Shown here one piece after another: positions 37,625 through 46,095 of a stretch of 64,000 nt of DNA. The stretch spans positions 744,001-808,000 of the forward strand of contig NZ_PIPX01000001.1 in assembly GCF_003987225.1 (NCBI RefSeq), read 5' to 3'. The translations under genes were made by a program, and so were the position numbers. Under the pieces are notes generated by a model. The model saw only the letters and a list, made by a program, of their open reading frames with translations, ran no database searches and was not told the DNA's origin. This stretch comes from Pseudidiomarina homiensis. GTDB lineage: Bacteria; Pseudomonadota; Gammaproteobacteria; Enterobacterales; Alteromonadaceae. Position 1 is the first letter of the stretch; the number at the start of each line of letters is the position of its first letter.

Positions 37625-38457
37625 GCCGCTATCAAGCCATGTTCAATAAACTCGAAGCTGCCGACCAAGGCGCTTTCGTTCCTTTTGTAACGCTGGGTGA
37701 CCCTAATCCAGAACAAAGTCTTGCGATCATCGATGCTTTGGTTGCTGGCGGTGCTGATGCACTTGAGTTGGGCTTTCCCTTTTCAGACCCCGTGGCTGAT
37801 GGCCCTACCATCCAAAAAGCCGCGATTCGTGCATTAAGCGCGGGAACCAAAATTGCCGACTGCTTTGCCATGTTGAGCAAAATACGTAGCCGTCATCCGG
37901 ACATTCCGGTCGGTTTGCTCGTCTACGCGAATCTAGTGGCAAGTTCAGGGCTCGAGCGTTTTTACCAACGCTGTGCTGAGGCTGGTGTCGACTCGGTTTT
38001 GATCGCTGATGTACCAGCCCGTGAAAGTGGTCATTTTATCGCTGCAGCCAAAGCGAGCGGCATTGAACCTATTTTCATCGCGCCGCCAGATGCGAACGCC
38101 GAACGCTTACAACGCATTGCGGAACTAAGTGAAGGCTATGTGTATTTGTTAAGTCGCGCTGGCGTCACTGGCGCCGAGACCGGTATGCAGCGCCCTGCTA
38201 CGGCGGTCATTGATGCCCTGAAAGACGCCAATAGTGCACCGCCTTTGCTCGGCTTTGGTATTGCCAAACCGGAACATGTTAAGGCTGCCTTAGCAGCAGG
38301 TGCGGCGGGTGCCATCAGCGGCTCAGCTGTGGTGAATATTATTGCCGAACATCTCGATAACCCGCAGCGGATGACCACCGAACTTACGAACTTTGTGGCC
38401 GCGATGAAGGCGGCAACAAACAATCGCGCAGCGCTACTGCAGGGCTCGGATAGTTAA
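37621..38457 (+). CDS. trpA: tryptophan synthase alpha chain
   Basis: A 278-residue TIM barrel: catalytic Glu in [15 protein letters not shown] (about residue 50), the second acid in LIADVP, the loop [12 protein letters not shown], and [10 protein letters not shown]. It releases indole from indole-3-glycerol phosphate and channels it to TrpB. It is the last gene of the operon. Its final 74 bp overlap the convergent yfcH gene, and there is no obvious terminator. Confidence 0.96.
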   Translation: MSRYQAMFNKLEAADQGAFVPFVTLGDPNPEQSLAIIDALVAGGADALELGFPFSDPVADGPTIQKAAIRALSAGTKIADCFAMLSKIRSRHPDIPVGLLVYANLVASSGLERFYQRCAEAGVDSVLIADVPARESGHFIAAAKASGIEPIFIAPPDANAERLQRIAELSEGYVYLLSRAGVTGAETGMQRPATAVIDALKDANSAPPLLGFGIAKPEHVKAALAAGAAGAISGSAVVNIIAEHLDNPQRMTTELTNFVAAMKAATNNRAALLQGSDS

Positions 38458-39310
38458 ATTCAAAGCCAGCTTGCTGTAACCTGGCCGGCACCACCCGCTG
38501 GCCAGTCAGCAACATTTGCGACATTTCACCCAACAGCAACTTGAGCGTCCAAGCAGGCACCCGCATAAAATGCGATTTGCGTAAAACTTTCGCAATCGTC
38601 TCACTAAACTCTGCCTGCGGTACGGGCTCTGGTGCAGTGGCATTGTAAATACCGTGGCAACTGTCTTGCTCAAGCAAAAACTCAAGCAGTCGCGCCATGT
38701 CTTGCAAATGAATCCACGAAAAGTACTGTTTGCCTGAGCCCAACGGCCCACCAAGGCCTAACAAATAAGGCGGAAGCATTTTTTGTAAGGCACTTCCCTC
38801 ACTTGCTAAGACCACCCCAGTACGCACAATACACACGCGCGTTTTTTCCGATTGCGCAGCTAAGGCAAGGCGTTCCCATTCGGCACAAAGTTGCTGGGCA
38901 AAATCCTCGGGGCGTTCGACCACCTCATCCTCGGTCATCGTTTGGCTACCTTGGTCACCGTAATAACCAATCGCAGAACCACTGATGAAAACTTGCGGCG
39001 GCGTATCACTTTGTTGAATGAGTTCAGTAAGCTGACGCGTTATCCCCCAGCGACTTTGTTGAATACGTAGTTTTTGTCGCTCACTCCAACGTTTGTCAGC
39101 GATACCCTCGCCCTGCAAGTTAATCACACCGTAGAAATCACCAATGTTTTGTACTTCGTCTAAACTCGCTAAAGCGTGCACTCCTTTACCGAAATGCTCG
39201 ATCGCGCGCTTCGGTTTGCGGCTTAACACCGTGATGCTATAGCGCTCACGCAGTCGCTTGACGAGTTCTGTACCAATCAAGCCGGTACCACCGGTGATTA
39301 AAAGTTTCAT
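38384..39310 (-). CDS. yfcH: TIGR01777-family NAD-dependent epimerase-like protein
   Basis: A 308-residue short-chain-dehydrogenase-type protein: the nucleotide motif [18 protein letters not shown] is at the N terminus, with [13 protein letters not shown] and the C-terminal DUF1731 region ([25 protein letters not shown]). The family is called sugar nucleotide epimerase or cell-division inhibitor, but no reaction is proved as far as I recall. The last 10-15 residues run past the usual end of the family into trpA. It has no operon partner; yciB is divergent. Confidence 0.9.
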   Translation of the reverse strand: MKLLITGGTGLIGTELVKRLRERYSITVLSRKPKRAIEHFGKGVHALASLDEVQNIGDFYGVINLQGEGIADKRWSERQKLRIQQSRWGITRQLTELIQQSDTPPQVFISGSAIGYYGDQGSQTMTEDEVVERPEDFAQQLCAEWERLALAAQSEKTRVCIVRTGVVLASEGSALQKMLPPYLLGLGGPLGSGKQYFSWIHLQDMARLLEFLLEQDSCHGIYNATAPEPVPQAEFSETIAKVLRKSHFMRVPAWTLKLLLGEMSQMLLTGQRVVPARLQQAGFEFNYPSPAVALRDCLLPPSSRPQSS

Positions 39311-39424
39311 GCAATCTTTCCTCGTTCAGCTACCTTTCTCTTTAATAGAGTGTAGTCATTGCTGGTAGTCGACAACAAACTTTTCTGGCAAACTCGAACA
39401 CATAAAATGTGAACGGAAACCACC

Positions 39425-39979
39425 ATGCTGTTTGTACTTGAATATTTACCTATTGCGCTGTTTTTTATTTTCTACCTATTGGGCGACATTTTTCTTGCCA
39501 CGGGCGTGCTCATGCTCGGTACGGTGTTACAGATCATCGCCCTTAAGTTTATGCGCGAAGTGATCACGCCGCGCCACTGGATCATTCTCTGGATGGTACT
39601 CATTTTTGGGTCCATCACGTTATTTCTACACGACGAATGGTTCATTAAGATCAAAGTCAGTGTCATTTACGTCGCCATCGCTTTGTTTTTGCTCATTGGT
39701 CAGCAGTGGAAAAAACGCAGCCCACTCCAGCAATTCTTGGGCGAAGAGATTAATTTGCCTGATTTCGCTTGGCGGCGGCTTACCTACGCATGGGTCATTT
39801 TCACCTTGGCCCTCGCCGCAGTAAACCTGTATATCGCGCAATACATGAGCCTTGATGCCTGGGTGAATTTCAAAGTGTTCGGTACCTTAGGTGCGACCTT
39901 GGTATTTACCATTTTCACCGGTGCTTACATGTTCAAGCATCACACTGATCGCGACAAGGATGCGGAAGAAATTGAGTAA
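39425..39979 (+). CDS. yciB: inner-membrane septation protein YciB
   Basis: A 184-residue protein with about five membrane segments (PIALFFIFYLLGDIFLATGV at the N terminus; KRSPLQQFLGEEINLP in the middle), matching the YciB/IspZ family (E. coli: 179). It interacts with envelope and division proteins at the inner membrane in E. coli. It lies close to the trp operon in E. coli too. An alpha/beta hydrolase gene overlaps its 3' end by 20 bp. Confidence 0.94.
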   Translation: MLFVLEYLPIALFFIFYLLGDIFLATGVLMLGTVLQIIALKFMREVITPRHWIILWMVLIFGSITLFLHDEWFIKIKVSVIYVAIALFLLIGQQWKKRSPLQQFLGEEINLPDFAWRRLTYAWVIFTLALAAVNLYIAQYMSLDAWVNFKVFGTLGATLVFTIFTGAYMFKHHTDRDKDAEEIE

Positions 39980-40826
39980 GCCGTTCACCCTTGAAAGCGC
40001 AGCCGGCAGGCACATCACCGTTCACCATTTTAGTGCTGATAACGCCCAAAAGGTGGTGATCATGGCACCTGCCATGGCCGTGCCGCAAAGCTATTATCAT
40101 GACTTCTGTCAGTGGCTCGCCCAGCAGGGTTATCACGTCTTAAGTTTTGACTACTACGCGATTGGCGCGAGCCACGGTGAGCAGCTGCGTCAAGTTGACA
40201 GCACCATCACCGACTGGGCACGTTACGACGCGCAAGCCGTATTAAATTATGCACTTAGCCATTTTTCAGTACCGGTGGTGTGGTTTGCGCATAGCATTGG
40301 CGGGCAACTATTCGGCATGTTAGAGCGGCACGATGAAGTTGAACGCATGGTCACCGTCGCAACTGGTACCGGCTACTGGCGCGACACCAAACCAAGTTTA
40401 AAGTACAAGTCATGGGTGTTGTGGCACGGTATTGTGCCCTGGTTATTACCGTTGGTGGGGTACTTTCCTGGCGTGCGACTTGGGATTGTCGGCAATGTAC
40501 CCCGCAGTGCCATGGCACAGTGGCGCAAATGGTGCTTGCACCCTGATTATTTGGTTGGTGCCGAAAACCTATACCAGCGCTACGCCGAGGTGTCGACGCC
40601 AATCATTAGTTTGGCATTTAGTGACGATGAGCTGCTCACCCAGCGTAATATCACGGCTATGCACGACTTTTACGCGAATGCACCACAACGACGGCACTTT
40701 GTCACACCGGCACAGCTTGAAGTGGACGCCATTCGGCACTTTTCGCTCTTTCGTCCACGTGCGCAAGAACTTTGGGAAAAGTTGCTAGCGCCGCAATTGA
40801 CGGCGACGCTACCAACCAAAGACTAG
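39960..40826 (+). CDS. alpha/beta hydrolase (COG4757-like)
   Basis: About 288 residues of a cytoplasmic alpha/beta hydrolase with the nucleophile elbow AHSIGG, an N-terminal VVIMAPAMAVPQSYYHDF region resembling COG4757 proteins, and a C-terminal histidine in RHFSLF. The substrate is unknown; an esterase or lipase-like activity is likely. The start could be ATG 39960 or TTG 39972 (the latter has GGAAG at 5 bases). It overlaps yciB and probably shares its transcript. It converges on ybbP with a 7-bp gap. Confidence 0.82.
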   Translation: MRKKLSKPFTLESAAGRHITVHHFSADNAQKVVIMAPAMAVPQSYYHDFCQWLAQQGYHVLSFDYYAIGASHGEQLRQVDSTITDWARYDAQAVLNYALSHFSVPVVWFAHSIGGQLFGMLERHDEVERMVTVATGTGYWRDTKPSLKYKSWVLWHGIVPWLLPLVGYFPGVRLGIVGNVPRSAMAQWRKWCLHPDYLVGAENLYQRYAEVSTPIISLAFSDDELLTQRNITAMHDFYANAPQRRHFVTPAQLEVDAIRHFSLFRPRAQELWEKLLAPQLTATLPTKD

Positions 40827-40833
40827 CTCGGCG

Positions 40834-43347
40834 CTAAGCTAGGCGCCGAATCAACTGCGCCGTATTGCGACGGATCAGTCGCGCACAAGCCAAACGGCCC
40901 ATGAGCCCCACAATCACTGCCCCAGCCAGCGGTCCCACCAACCAGAAACGCCAGTGGAACGTCGCGCCAAGCTCAAACACTTGGGTTTGTAAAATGTACA
41001 AGGACAGTTCCATCGCTAGCGTTGCAATAAGCCCGCTGATAGCGCCGAGAATCACGAACTCGTAGGTAACCGCGCGACTCAACAGTTTCGCCGGTGCACC
41101 CAGGGTACGTAAAATCACTAGTTCTTTTTCGCGCTCCTCAAGTGACGCCTGCACCTGTGCTAACAGCACCAAGATACCGGCAACAATCACTAGAATTAAG
41201 ACAAAAAGAATGGCCACACTGACCTGTTCAATCACGTCCCGTAACTGATCCATAATTGCATCAAGATCGATCAGCGACACCTGTGGGAATGGCTTAAACA
41301 ATTCATAAAGCTCTTTCTTACGCTCTTCCGGCAAGTTAAAGCTCGAAATATAAGTCGCGGGAAAGTCTTCTAGCGTCGAAGTATTGAAGATCATGAAGAA
41401 ATTGGGTTGTAACGAGCCCCAGTTGACTTCACGCACACTGGTAATCGGCACTGTGAATACCTCACCACCGATATTGAACTCAAGTTCATCGCCAACGCCA
41501 ACACGCATTCGCTCAGCCACCTCACTTTCGATCGACACCTGTGGCTCAGCATTGTCGCCCCACCACTCGCCAGCAACCACTTCGTTATTCGGTGGAAGAG
41601 TGTCACGCCAAGTCAATGACAATTCTCTGCCAAAGCCTTCACGTTGCTCGCTTTGCACTTCGGCATCACTTTCACGTTCTTCTTTGCTAACTTCATCCAC
41701 CACTGGCACGCCGTTCACTGCCGTCATCCGCCCCGGCACGATGGGGTACATGTCGTCAGCTTCGACGTTACGTTCCACAAAGCGTTGCTGGAGCTGCTCG
41801 ACATCACCTTGGGCAACATTCACGAGAAAATAATTCGGCGCATCGTCGGGCAATTGCCGTTGCCAATCCGCCAACAATTCATGCCGCAGCGCAAGTACCA
41901 ATAACAACAGCATGATGGCGGTGGAAAAGCTTAGCATTTGCACACTGTTCGCTTGTGCGCGTCGTTGCAGTCCGGCCATAGCGAGGCGCCAAGCACTGCC
42001 CGCTTGCATACCTGCTTGCCGACTCGCACGAATAAACAAACGACCGACCAGCAGCAACAAAACGGCGGCCAGTGCACCGCCAACAAACAATGCCGTTGAT
42101 AAGAGCCATTGTTGGCTGTAGAGCCATAACAACAGGTATATGGTGCCGCCTGAAGCTACCCAATGCAGCCAGCGTAGGCGATCCGTACCAGTTAATTGCC
42201 GATTCAGTACCCGTAATGGTGGAATGCCAACCAGACGTAGTAGCGGATAGAGCGTGAACATTACGGCACTGACCAAGCCAGTACCAATGGCTAACAAATA
42301 ACCACGTCCGCTGCCAGCCGGTAAGTTTACATCGAAATACTTGGCAACGAGATCAACCACTTGGCTTTGAATTAACCAGCCTAGCACCACGCCAATGCCG
42401 ATACTGAAGGTGGTCAGTAACAGCAAATGCAGAATGAAAATCTTTTGAATTTGACGACGCTGTGCACCCATAGTTTTGAAAATCGCCACCACGTCATAGT
42501 TACGTTGGCAGTAGCGCTGCGCTGCGACAGCAACAGCAGTTGCCGCCAATACCACACCTAACAAACTGGCTAACAGCATAAAGCGCTCAGCACGACGCAA
42601 ACTGCGCGCTAGCGGCGAGTCACCGTCTTCAACGCTACGCCAATTGTGGGTATCGTCATTGAGTTGCGGACGCAACCATTCTTCGTAGGCGTCAAGCGCA
42701 GCGGCATCACCGGCGTAAAGGACATTAAAGCGCACGCGACTGCCCGGCTGAATCAACCCCGTAGCATCAAGCTCGGCGTAGTTGATTAAAACGTTTGGGC
42801 TGTCGGTAAAAACCGAGAAACCTACATCAGGCTCATAAGTCAGCACCCGTGTTACATTGAAATCACTATCACCGATTTCAATGGTATCCCCGACTTCTAG
42901 CTGCAGCTCTTGGAACAAAGCTGCTGCCACCCAAGCTTCTCCGGCAGCTGGGAGACCTGTTGCCAGTCGATCTTGTGCATAAGGCTGGTCGGCCACGCGG
43001 AGTTCGCCACGCAGCGGATAACCGTCACTCACCGCCTTAACGTCCACCAATGCCAGCTGTTCACCAGCAAATGCCATGGAATTAAAGACCACGCGCTGAG
43101 CGGTCTGTAAGCCTTCATCTTGCGCCCTTGAAATCCAGTCTTCACTGACTTCACGACGCGAACTTAAGACGCGATCAGCCGCTAAAAACTCAGCGCTACG
43201 CTCGGTAAGCCCGGCCTGAAGGCGATCGGTAAACAATGCCAATGACAATACCGCTGTAACCGACAACACAATGGCCGCAGCCATAATTGTCAATTCTCCG
43301 CGGCGTAGTTCATGCTTTAATAGCCGCCACGAAATCTTATGCCACAT
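40834..43347 (-). CDS. ybbP: ABC transporter permease, YbbP/FtsX-like
   Basis: An 837-residue inner-membrane protein with a first membrane segment at about residues 18-40, a large periplasmic MacB-like domain, an FtsX core (about 255-385), a second periplasmic domain and a second FtsX core (about 705-830). This is the YbbP layout of the LolCDE/MacB type that extracts lipids or proteins from the inner membrane without being a true pump. It overlaps ybbA by 11 bp. In E. coli YbbAP pairs with TesA in lipid metabolism. Confidence 0.93.
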   Translation of the reverse strand: MWHKISWRLLKHELRRGELTIMAAAIVLSVTAVLSLALFTDRLQAGLTERSAEFLAADRVLSSRREVSEDWISRAQDEGLQTAQRVVFNSMAFAGEQLALVDVKAVSDGYPLRGELRVADQPYAQDRLATGLPAAGEAWVAAALFQELQLEVGDTIEIGDSDFNVTRVLTYEPDVGFSVFTDSPNVLINYAELDATGLIQPGSRVRFNVLYAGDAAALDAYEEWLRPQLNDDTHNWRSVEDGDSPLARSLRRAERFMLLASLLGVVLAATAVAVAAQRYCQRNYDVVAIFKTMGAQRRQIQKIFILHLLLLTTFSIGIGVVLGWLIQSQVVDLVAKYFDVNLPAGSGRGYLLAIGTGLVSAVMFTLYPLLRLVGIPPLRVLNRQLTGTDRLRWLHWVASGGTIYLLLWLYSQQWLLSTALFVGGALAAVLLLLVGRLFIRASRQAGMQAGSAWRLAMAGLQRRAQANSVQMLSFSTAIMLLLLVLALRHELLADWQRQLPDDAPNYFLVNVAQGDVEQLQQRFVERNVEADDMYPIVPGRMTAVNGVPVVDEVSKEERESDAEVQSEQREGFGRELSLTWRDTLPPNNEVVAGEWWGDNAEPQVSIESEVAERMRVGVGDELEFNIGGEVFTVPITSVREVNWGSLQPNFFMIFNTSTLEDFPATYISSFNLPEERKKELYELFKPFPQVSLIDLDAIMDQLRDVIEQVSVAILFVLILVIVAGILVLLAQVQASLEEREKELVILRTLGAPAKLLSRAVTYEFVILGAISGLIATLAMELSLYILQTQVFELGATFHWRFWLVGPLAGAVIVGLMGRLACARLIRRNTAQLIRRLA

Positions 43348-44017
43348 CGCGTTCCACCTCGGTTAGTTGCCCAGCTTCCATACGCAACACACGCTGGCAA
43401 CGCTCAGCGAGTTCGCTGTCATGCGTCACCATCACTAAGGTAGTACCCGACTCTTCATTCATCTGGAACAACAGGTCTTCCACTTTATGCCCCGTAGCAG
43501 CATCCAGGTTGCCGGTCGGCTCGTCAGCAAATAAAATCTTTGGAGTGCCAACAAAAGCACGCGCAATCGCAACCCGCTGCTGTTCGCCACCAGAAAGTTG
43601 ATTTGGGTAATGGGTTAAGCGATCGCCCAAGCCAACCTTGGTAAGTAGCTCACGAGCTTGCTTTTCGGCATCCTTGTTGCCCGCCAACTCGGCTGGCAAC
43701 ATAACATTTTCGAGCGCAGTCAAACTTGGGATCAATAAGAAGGATTGAAAGATAAAACCAATTTTATCCGCACGAACTTTCGCCCGTTGTTCTTCATCCA
43801 AATCGCCCAAATTTACGTTATCTATAGAAACATTACCGGCACTAGCGAGGTCCAAGCCTGCAAGCAAACTTAATAGTGTGGATTTACCTGAACCCGAAGC
43901 GCCTACAATGGCAACGGTTTCGCCCGCAGTAATTTGCAGGTCAGTGGGTTGCAAAATGTGTAAAATACCCTCACTAGTTTCTACATCTTTTTTTAATCGA
44001 GTGGTTTGAATAAGCAT
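43337..44017 (-). CDS. ybbA: ABC transporter ATP-binding protein YbbA
   Basis: A 226-residue ATPase with Walker A GASGSGKSTL, signature LSGGEQQRVAIARAF, Walker B ILFADEPTGNLD and the switch histidine in MVTHD. It drives YbbP. The start codon at 44017 is only 2 bp from the tesA start on the other strand, so the promoters of each lie within the other's coding sequence. The same divergent pair is found in E. coli. Confidence 0.94.
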   Translation of the reverse strand: MLIQTTRLKKDVETSEGILHILQPTDLQITAGETVAIVGASGSGKSTLLSLLAGLDLASAGNVSIDNVNLGDLDEEQRAKVRADKIGFIFQSFLLIPSLTALENVMLPAELAGNKDAEKQARELLTKVGLGDRLTHYPNQLSGGEQQRVAIARAFVGTPKILFADEPTGNLDAATGHKVEDLLFQMNEESGTTLVMVTHDSELAERCQRVLRMEAGQLTEVERDVA

Positions 44018-44019
44018 CT

Positions 44020-44643
44020 ATGAAAAACTTCCTAGTTAAATTGGGTTTAATTCTGTTCGTCGTTGTCCTTATACGTCCAGTTTCGGCAAATGTCTCACTG
44101 GTCGTGCTCGGCGATAGTCTTAGTGCCGGTTATGGCATGTCACAAAAGGAATCATGGGTAGGCATCCTACAGCAACGCTGGCAACAGACCTACCCCTCCA
44201 TCACGCTCGTCAATGCGAGCATCAGTGGCGATACCACCCAAGGTGCCTTAAACCGCCTCAACGGAGTACTGGAGACCCATCAACCCGATGCGGTCTTTAT
44301 TGAGCTCGGTGGTAATGATGGCTTACGTGGTTTCACGCCTATGGCAATTAAATCTAATTTGTTACAAATCATTGAGCGTTTGCAAGAGCAAGACATCAAA
44401 GTTGCGGTGAGTCAGGTGCGGATTCCGCCGAACTACGGTCGCCGTTACAGCGATATGTTTGCTGATATTTTCCCTGACGTTACGGAAAGCACTAAGACGT
44501 TATTGATTCCATTTTTCATGGAACAGATTGCGGTGAAGCCTGAATTGATGCAAAACGACGGAATTCATCCGAATCGTGAAGCTCAGGACGACATTGCGGA
44601 CATCATGGAACCGCATCTACTGGAATTATTAGGAAAAGACTGA
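44020..44643 (+). CDS. tesA: acyl-CoA thioesterase I / lysophospholipase L1
   Basis: A 207-residue SGNH hydrolase with a signal peptide (cut after about residue 23, VSA), the nucleophile Ser33 in GDSLSAGYGM, GGNDGLRG and the Asp-x-x-His pair in NDGIHPN. It acts in the periplasm on acyl thioesters, lysophospholipids and some esters. It is divergent from ybbAP with which it is functionally linked in E. coli. No clear ribosome site is visible in the 2-bp gap; GAATAAGCA is all that precedes the ATG. Confidence 0.94.
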   Translation: MKNFLVKLGLILFVVVLIRPVSANVSLVVLGDSLSAGYGMSQKESWVGILQQRWQQTYPSITLVNASISGDTTQGALNRLNGVLETHQPDAVFIELGGNDGLRGFTPMAIKSNLLQIIERLQEQDIKVAVSQVRIPPNYGRRYSDMFADIFPDVTESTKTLLIPFFMEQIAVKPELMQNDGIHPNREAQDDIADIMEPHLLELLGKD

Positions 44644-44652
44644 GAGCTAAAA

Positions 44653-44767
44653 GCGATGTTTGCTATTTGCTGTTTGCTGTTGGTTTAAACAAACAACGAA
44701 GAGCGAGCGCAGTGAGCGGACGAACAGTGAGGCGAAGCCGAACGGACGAATAACGAATAACGGTTTT
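44653..44767 (+). repeat. inverted-repeat element, copy 2 (downstream of tRNA-Glu 1)
   Basis: It begins GCGATGTTTGCTATTTGC, contains GTTTAAAC and a GCGCAGTGAGCG box, and ends in AACGGTTTT. The interior is more diverged and longer (115 bp) than in copies 3 and 4. It separates tesA from the tRNA operon's 3' end and may fold into a hairpin. Confidence 0.7.
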
Positions 44768-44774
44768 GGAAGTG

Positions 44775-44850
44775 TGGCGTCCCCTAGGGGATTCGAACCC
44801 CTGTTACCGCCGTGAAAGGGCGGTGTCCTAGGCCTCTAGACGAAGGGGAC
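44775..44850 (-). tRNA. tRNA-Glu (anticodon UUC), copy 1
   Basis: A 76-nt tRNA on the minus strand with encoded CCA: acceptor GTCCCCT, anticodon loop CTTTCAC (anticodon TTC) and T arm GGGGTTCGAATCCCC. It is nearly identical to E. coli tRNA-Glu. It is the last of an Ala-Glu-Glu-Glu operon. Confidence 0.98.
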
Positions 44851-44863
44851 CCTGGACTAAACT

Positions 44864-44951
44864 GCGATGTTTGCTATTTGCTGTTCGCTGTTGGTTTAAA
44901 CCAAAAACGAGAAGCGAACGCAGTGAGCGTGCGAATAGCGAACAACGTTTT
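44864..44951 (+). repeat. inverted-repeat element, copy 3 (between tRNA-Glu 1 and 2)
   Basis: An 88-bp copy fills most of the 108-bp spacer. It begins GCGATGTTTGCTATTTGC, has GTTTAAAC and GCGAACGCAGTGAGCGTG, and ends GCGAATAGCGAACAACG. The two ends can pair, giving a processing-type hairpin between the tRNAs in the transcript. Confidence 0.85.
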
Positions 44952-44958
44952 AAATTGT

Positions 44959-45034
44959 TGGCGTCCCCTAGGGGATTCGAACCCCTGTTACCGCCGTGAA
45001 AGGGCGGTGTCCTAGGCCTCTAGACGAAGGGGAC
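44959..45034 (-). tRNA. tRNA-Glu (anticodon UUC), copy 2
   Basis: A 76-nt tRNA on the minus strand identical to copy 1 over its length, CCA included. Confidence 0.98.
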
Positions 45035-45047
45035 CCCGGACTAAACT

Positions 45048-45136
45048 GCGATGTTTGCTATTTGCTGTTCGCTGTTGGTTTAAACAAACAACGAAGGGCG
45101 AACGCAGTGCGCGTGCGAATAGCGAACAACGGTTTT
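45048..45136 (+). repeat. inverted-repeat element, copy 4 (between tRNA-Glu 2 and 3)
   Basis: An 89-bp copy, closest to copy 3, in the same orientation and same position relative to the tRNA. The flanking CTAAACT before GCGATG is shared with copy 3, suggesting that tRNA plus spacer were duplicated as a unit. Confidence 0.85.
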
Positions 45137-45141
45137 GAAAG

Positions 45142-45217
45142 TGGCGTCCCCTAGGGGATTCGAACCCCTGTTACCGCCGTGAAAGGGCGGTGTCCTAGGC
45201 CTCTAGACGAAGGGGAC
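45142..45217 (-). tRNA. tRNA-Glu (anticodon UUC), copy 3
   Basis: A 76-nt tRNA on the minus strand identical to the other two copies. It follows tRNA-Ala by 27 bp without the repeat element. Confidence 0.98.
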
Positions 45218-45244
45218 GCAGTCTTCCAAACCTATCAAAGTATG

Positions 45245-45320
<76 letters not shown>

Positions 45321-45341
45321 AGTACCCTGACAGCGGGGCGA

Positions 45342-45371
45342 ATTCTATGGTAAATCGTTGCTAACCGTCAA
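45342..45371 (-). promoter_or_regulatory. promoter of the Ala-Glu tRNA operon
   Basis: On the minus strand TTGACG (45371-45366) and TAGAAT (45347-45342) are 18 bp apart, about 22 bp before tRNA-Ala. The GC-rich discriminator TCGCCCCGC after the -10 is typical of stringently controlled stable-RNA promoters. Confidence 0.8.
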
Positions 45372-45455
45372 CCCTTTTTTTCGGCAATTTGAATCGTTTG
45401 CTAAAAAATTAGGCAGTTCGCACAAATGCTCACCAGCGAATGGGAAAAAACCACC

Positions 45456-46085
45456 CTACTCGGCAAAATGATAGATACGCTCAAGGGATTCACGATCTTG
45501 TACGGTAACTTCCATATCGCGCACTAAACCGTCTTCTAAACTGTAAACCCAACCGTGAATCGCCAACTCTTGACCACGTTCCCAGGCGTTCTGCACGATA
45601 GTGGTTTTTGCCAAGTTACGCACTTGCTCAATCACGTTAAGCTCACACAAACGATCAATGCGTGCGCTCTCGTCTAACGCTTCAAGCTCCAAATGGTGAT
45701 CACGGTAAATGTCTTTGATCGGGTACAGCCAGTGATCGACAAGACCATGCGTACAGTTTTCGGTGGCTGCTCGCACGCCACCACACCCGTAATGCCCGAC
45801 CACCAAAATATGCTTCACCTGCAAGGCATCCACGGCGTACTGAACCACGGATAAGCAATTAAAGTCGGTTTGAATAACTTGGTTAGCCACATTGCGATGC
45901 ACAAAAAGTTCACCGGGTGCCATACCTACCACTTGATTCGCCGGAACCCGGCTATCGGAGCAACCAATCCACAAATACTCAGGGCTTTGCTGGGCCACAA
46001 GATCCGCAAAAAATTGCGGATCTTCTTCGATCATCAATTTCGCCCATTCTTTGTTGTTGGCAATCAGTTGCCGAACTTTTGGCAT
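45456..46085 (-). CDS. can: beta-class carbonic anhydrase
   Basis: A 209-residue beta carbonic anhydrase with zinc ligands in WIGCSDSRVPAN (Cys, and the Asp-Arg dyad) and VVGHYGCGGV (His and Cys). It hydrates CO2 to bicarbonate in the cytoplasm, which feeds carboxylases such as LiuBD. The ATG at 46085 (MPKVRQL) has TAGGAAAA upstream and lies 10 bp after gltX; the open frame extends into gltX without family sequence. Closest in size and motifs to E. coli Can. Confidence 0.95.
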   Translation of the reverse strand: MPKVRQLIANNKEWAKLMIEEDPQFFADLVAQQSPEYLWIGCSDSRVPANQVVGMAPGELFVHRNVANQVIQTDFNCLSVVQYAVDALQVKHILVVGHYGCGGVRAATENCTHGLVDHWLYPIKDIYRDHHLELEALDESARIDRLCELNVIEQVRNLAKTTIVQNAWERGQELAIHGWVYSLEDGLVRDMEVTVQDRESLERIYHFAE

Positions 46086-46095
46086 TCGAATTTTC

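Noticed and set aside
44812-45015. Open frame across two tRNA-Glu genes
   Set aside because: It is made of tRNA and repeat sequence read on the opposite strand; the tRNAs explain it fully.
44653-45217. Regular repeat-spacer pattern that might be taken for a CRISPR array
   Set aside because: The repeated units are 76-nt tRNA-Glu genes and a ~90-bp element; spacers are not unique and no cas gene is present.
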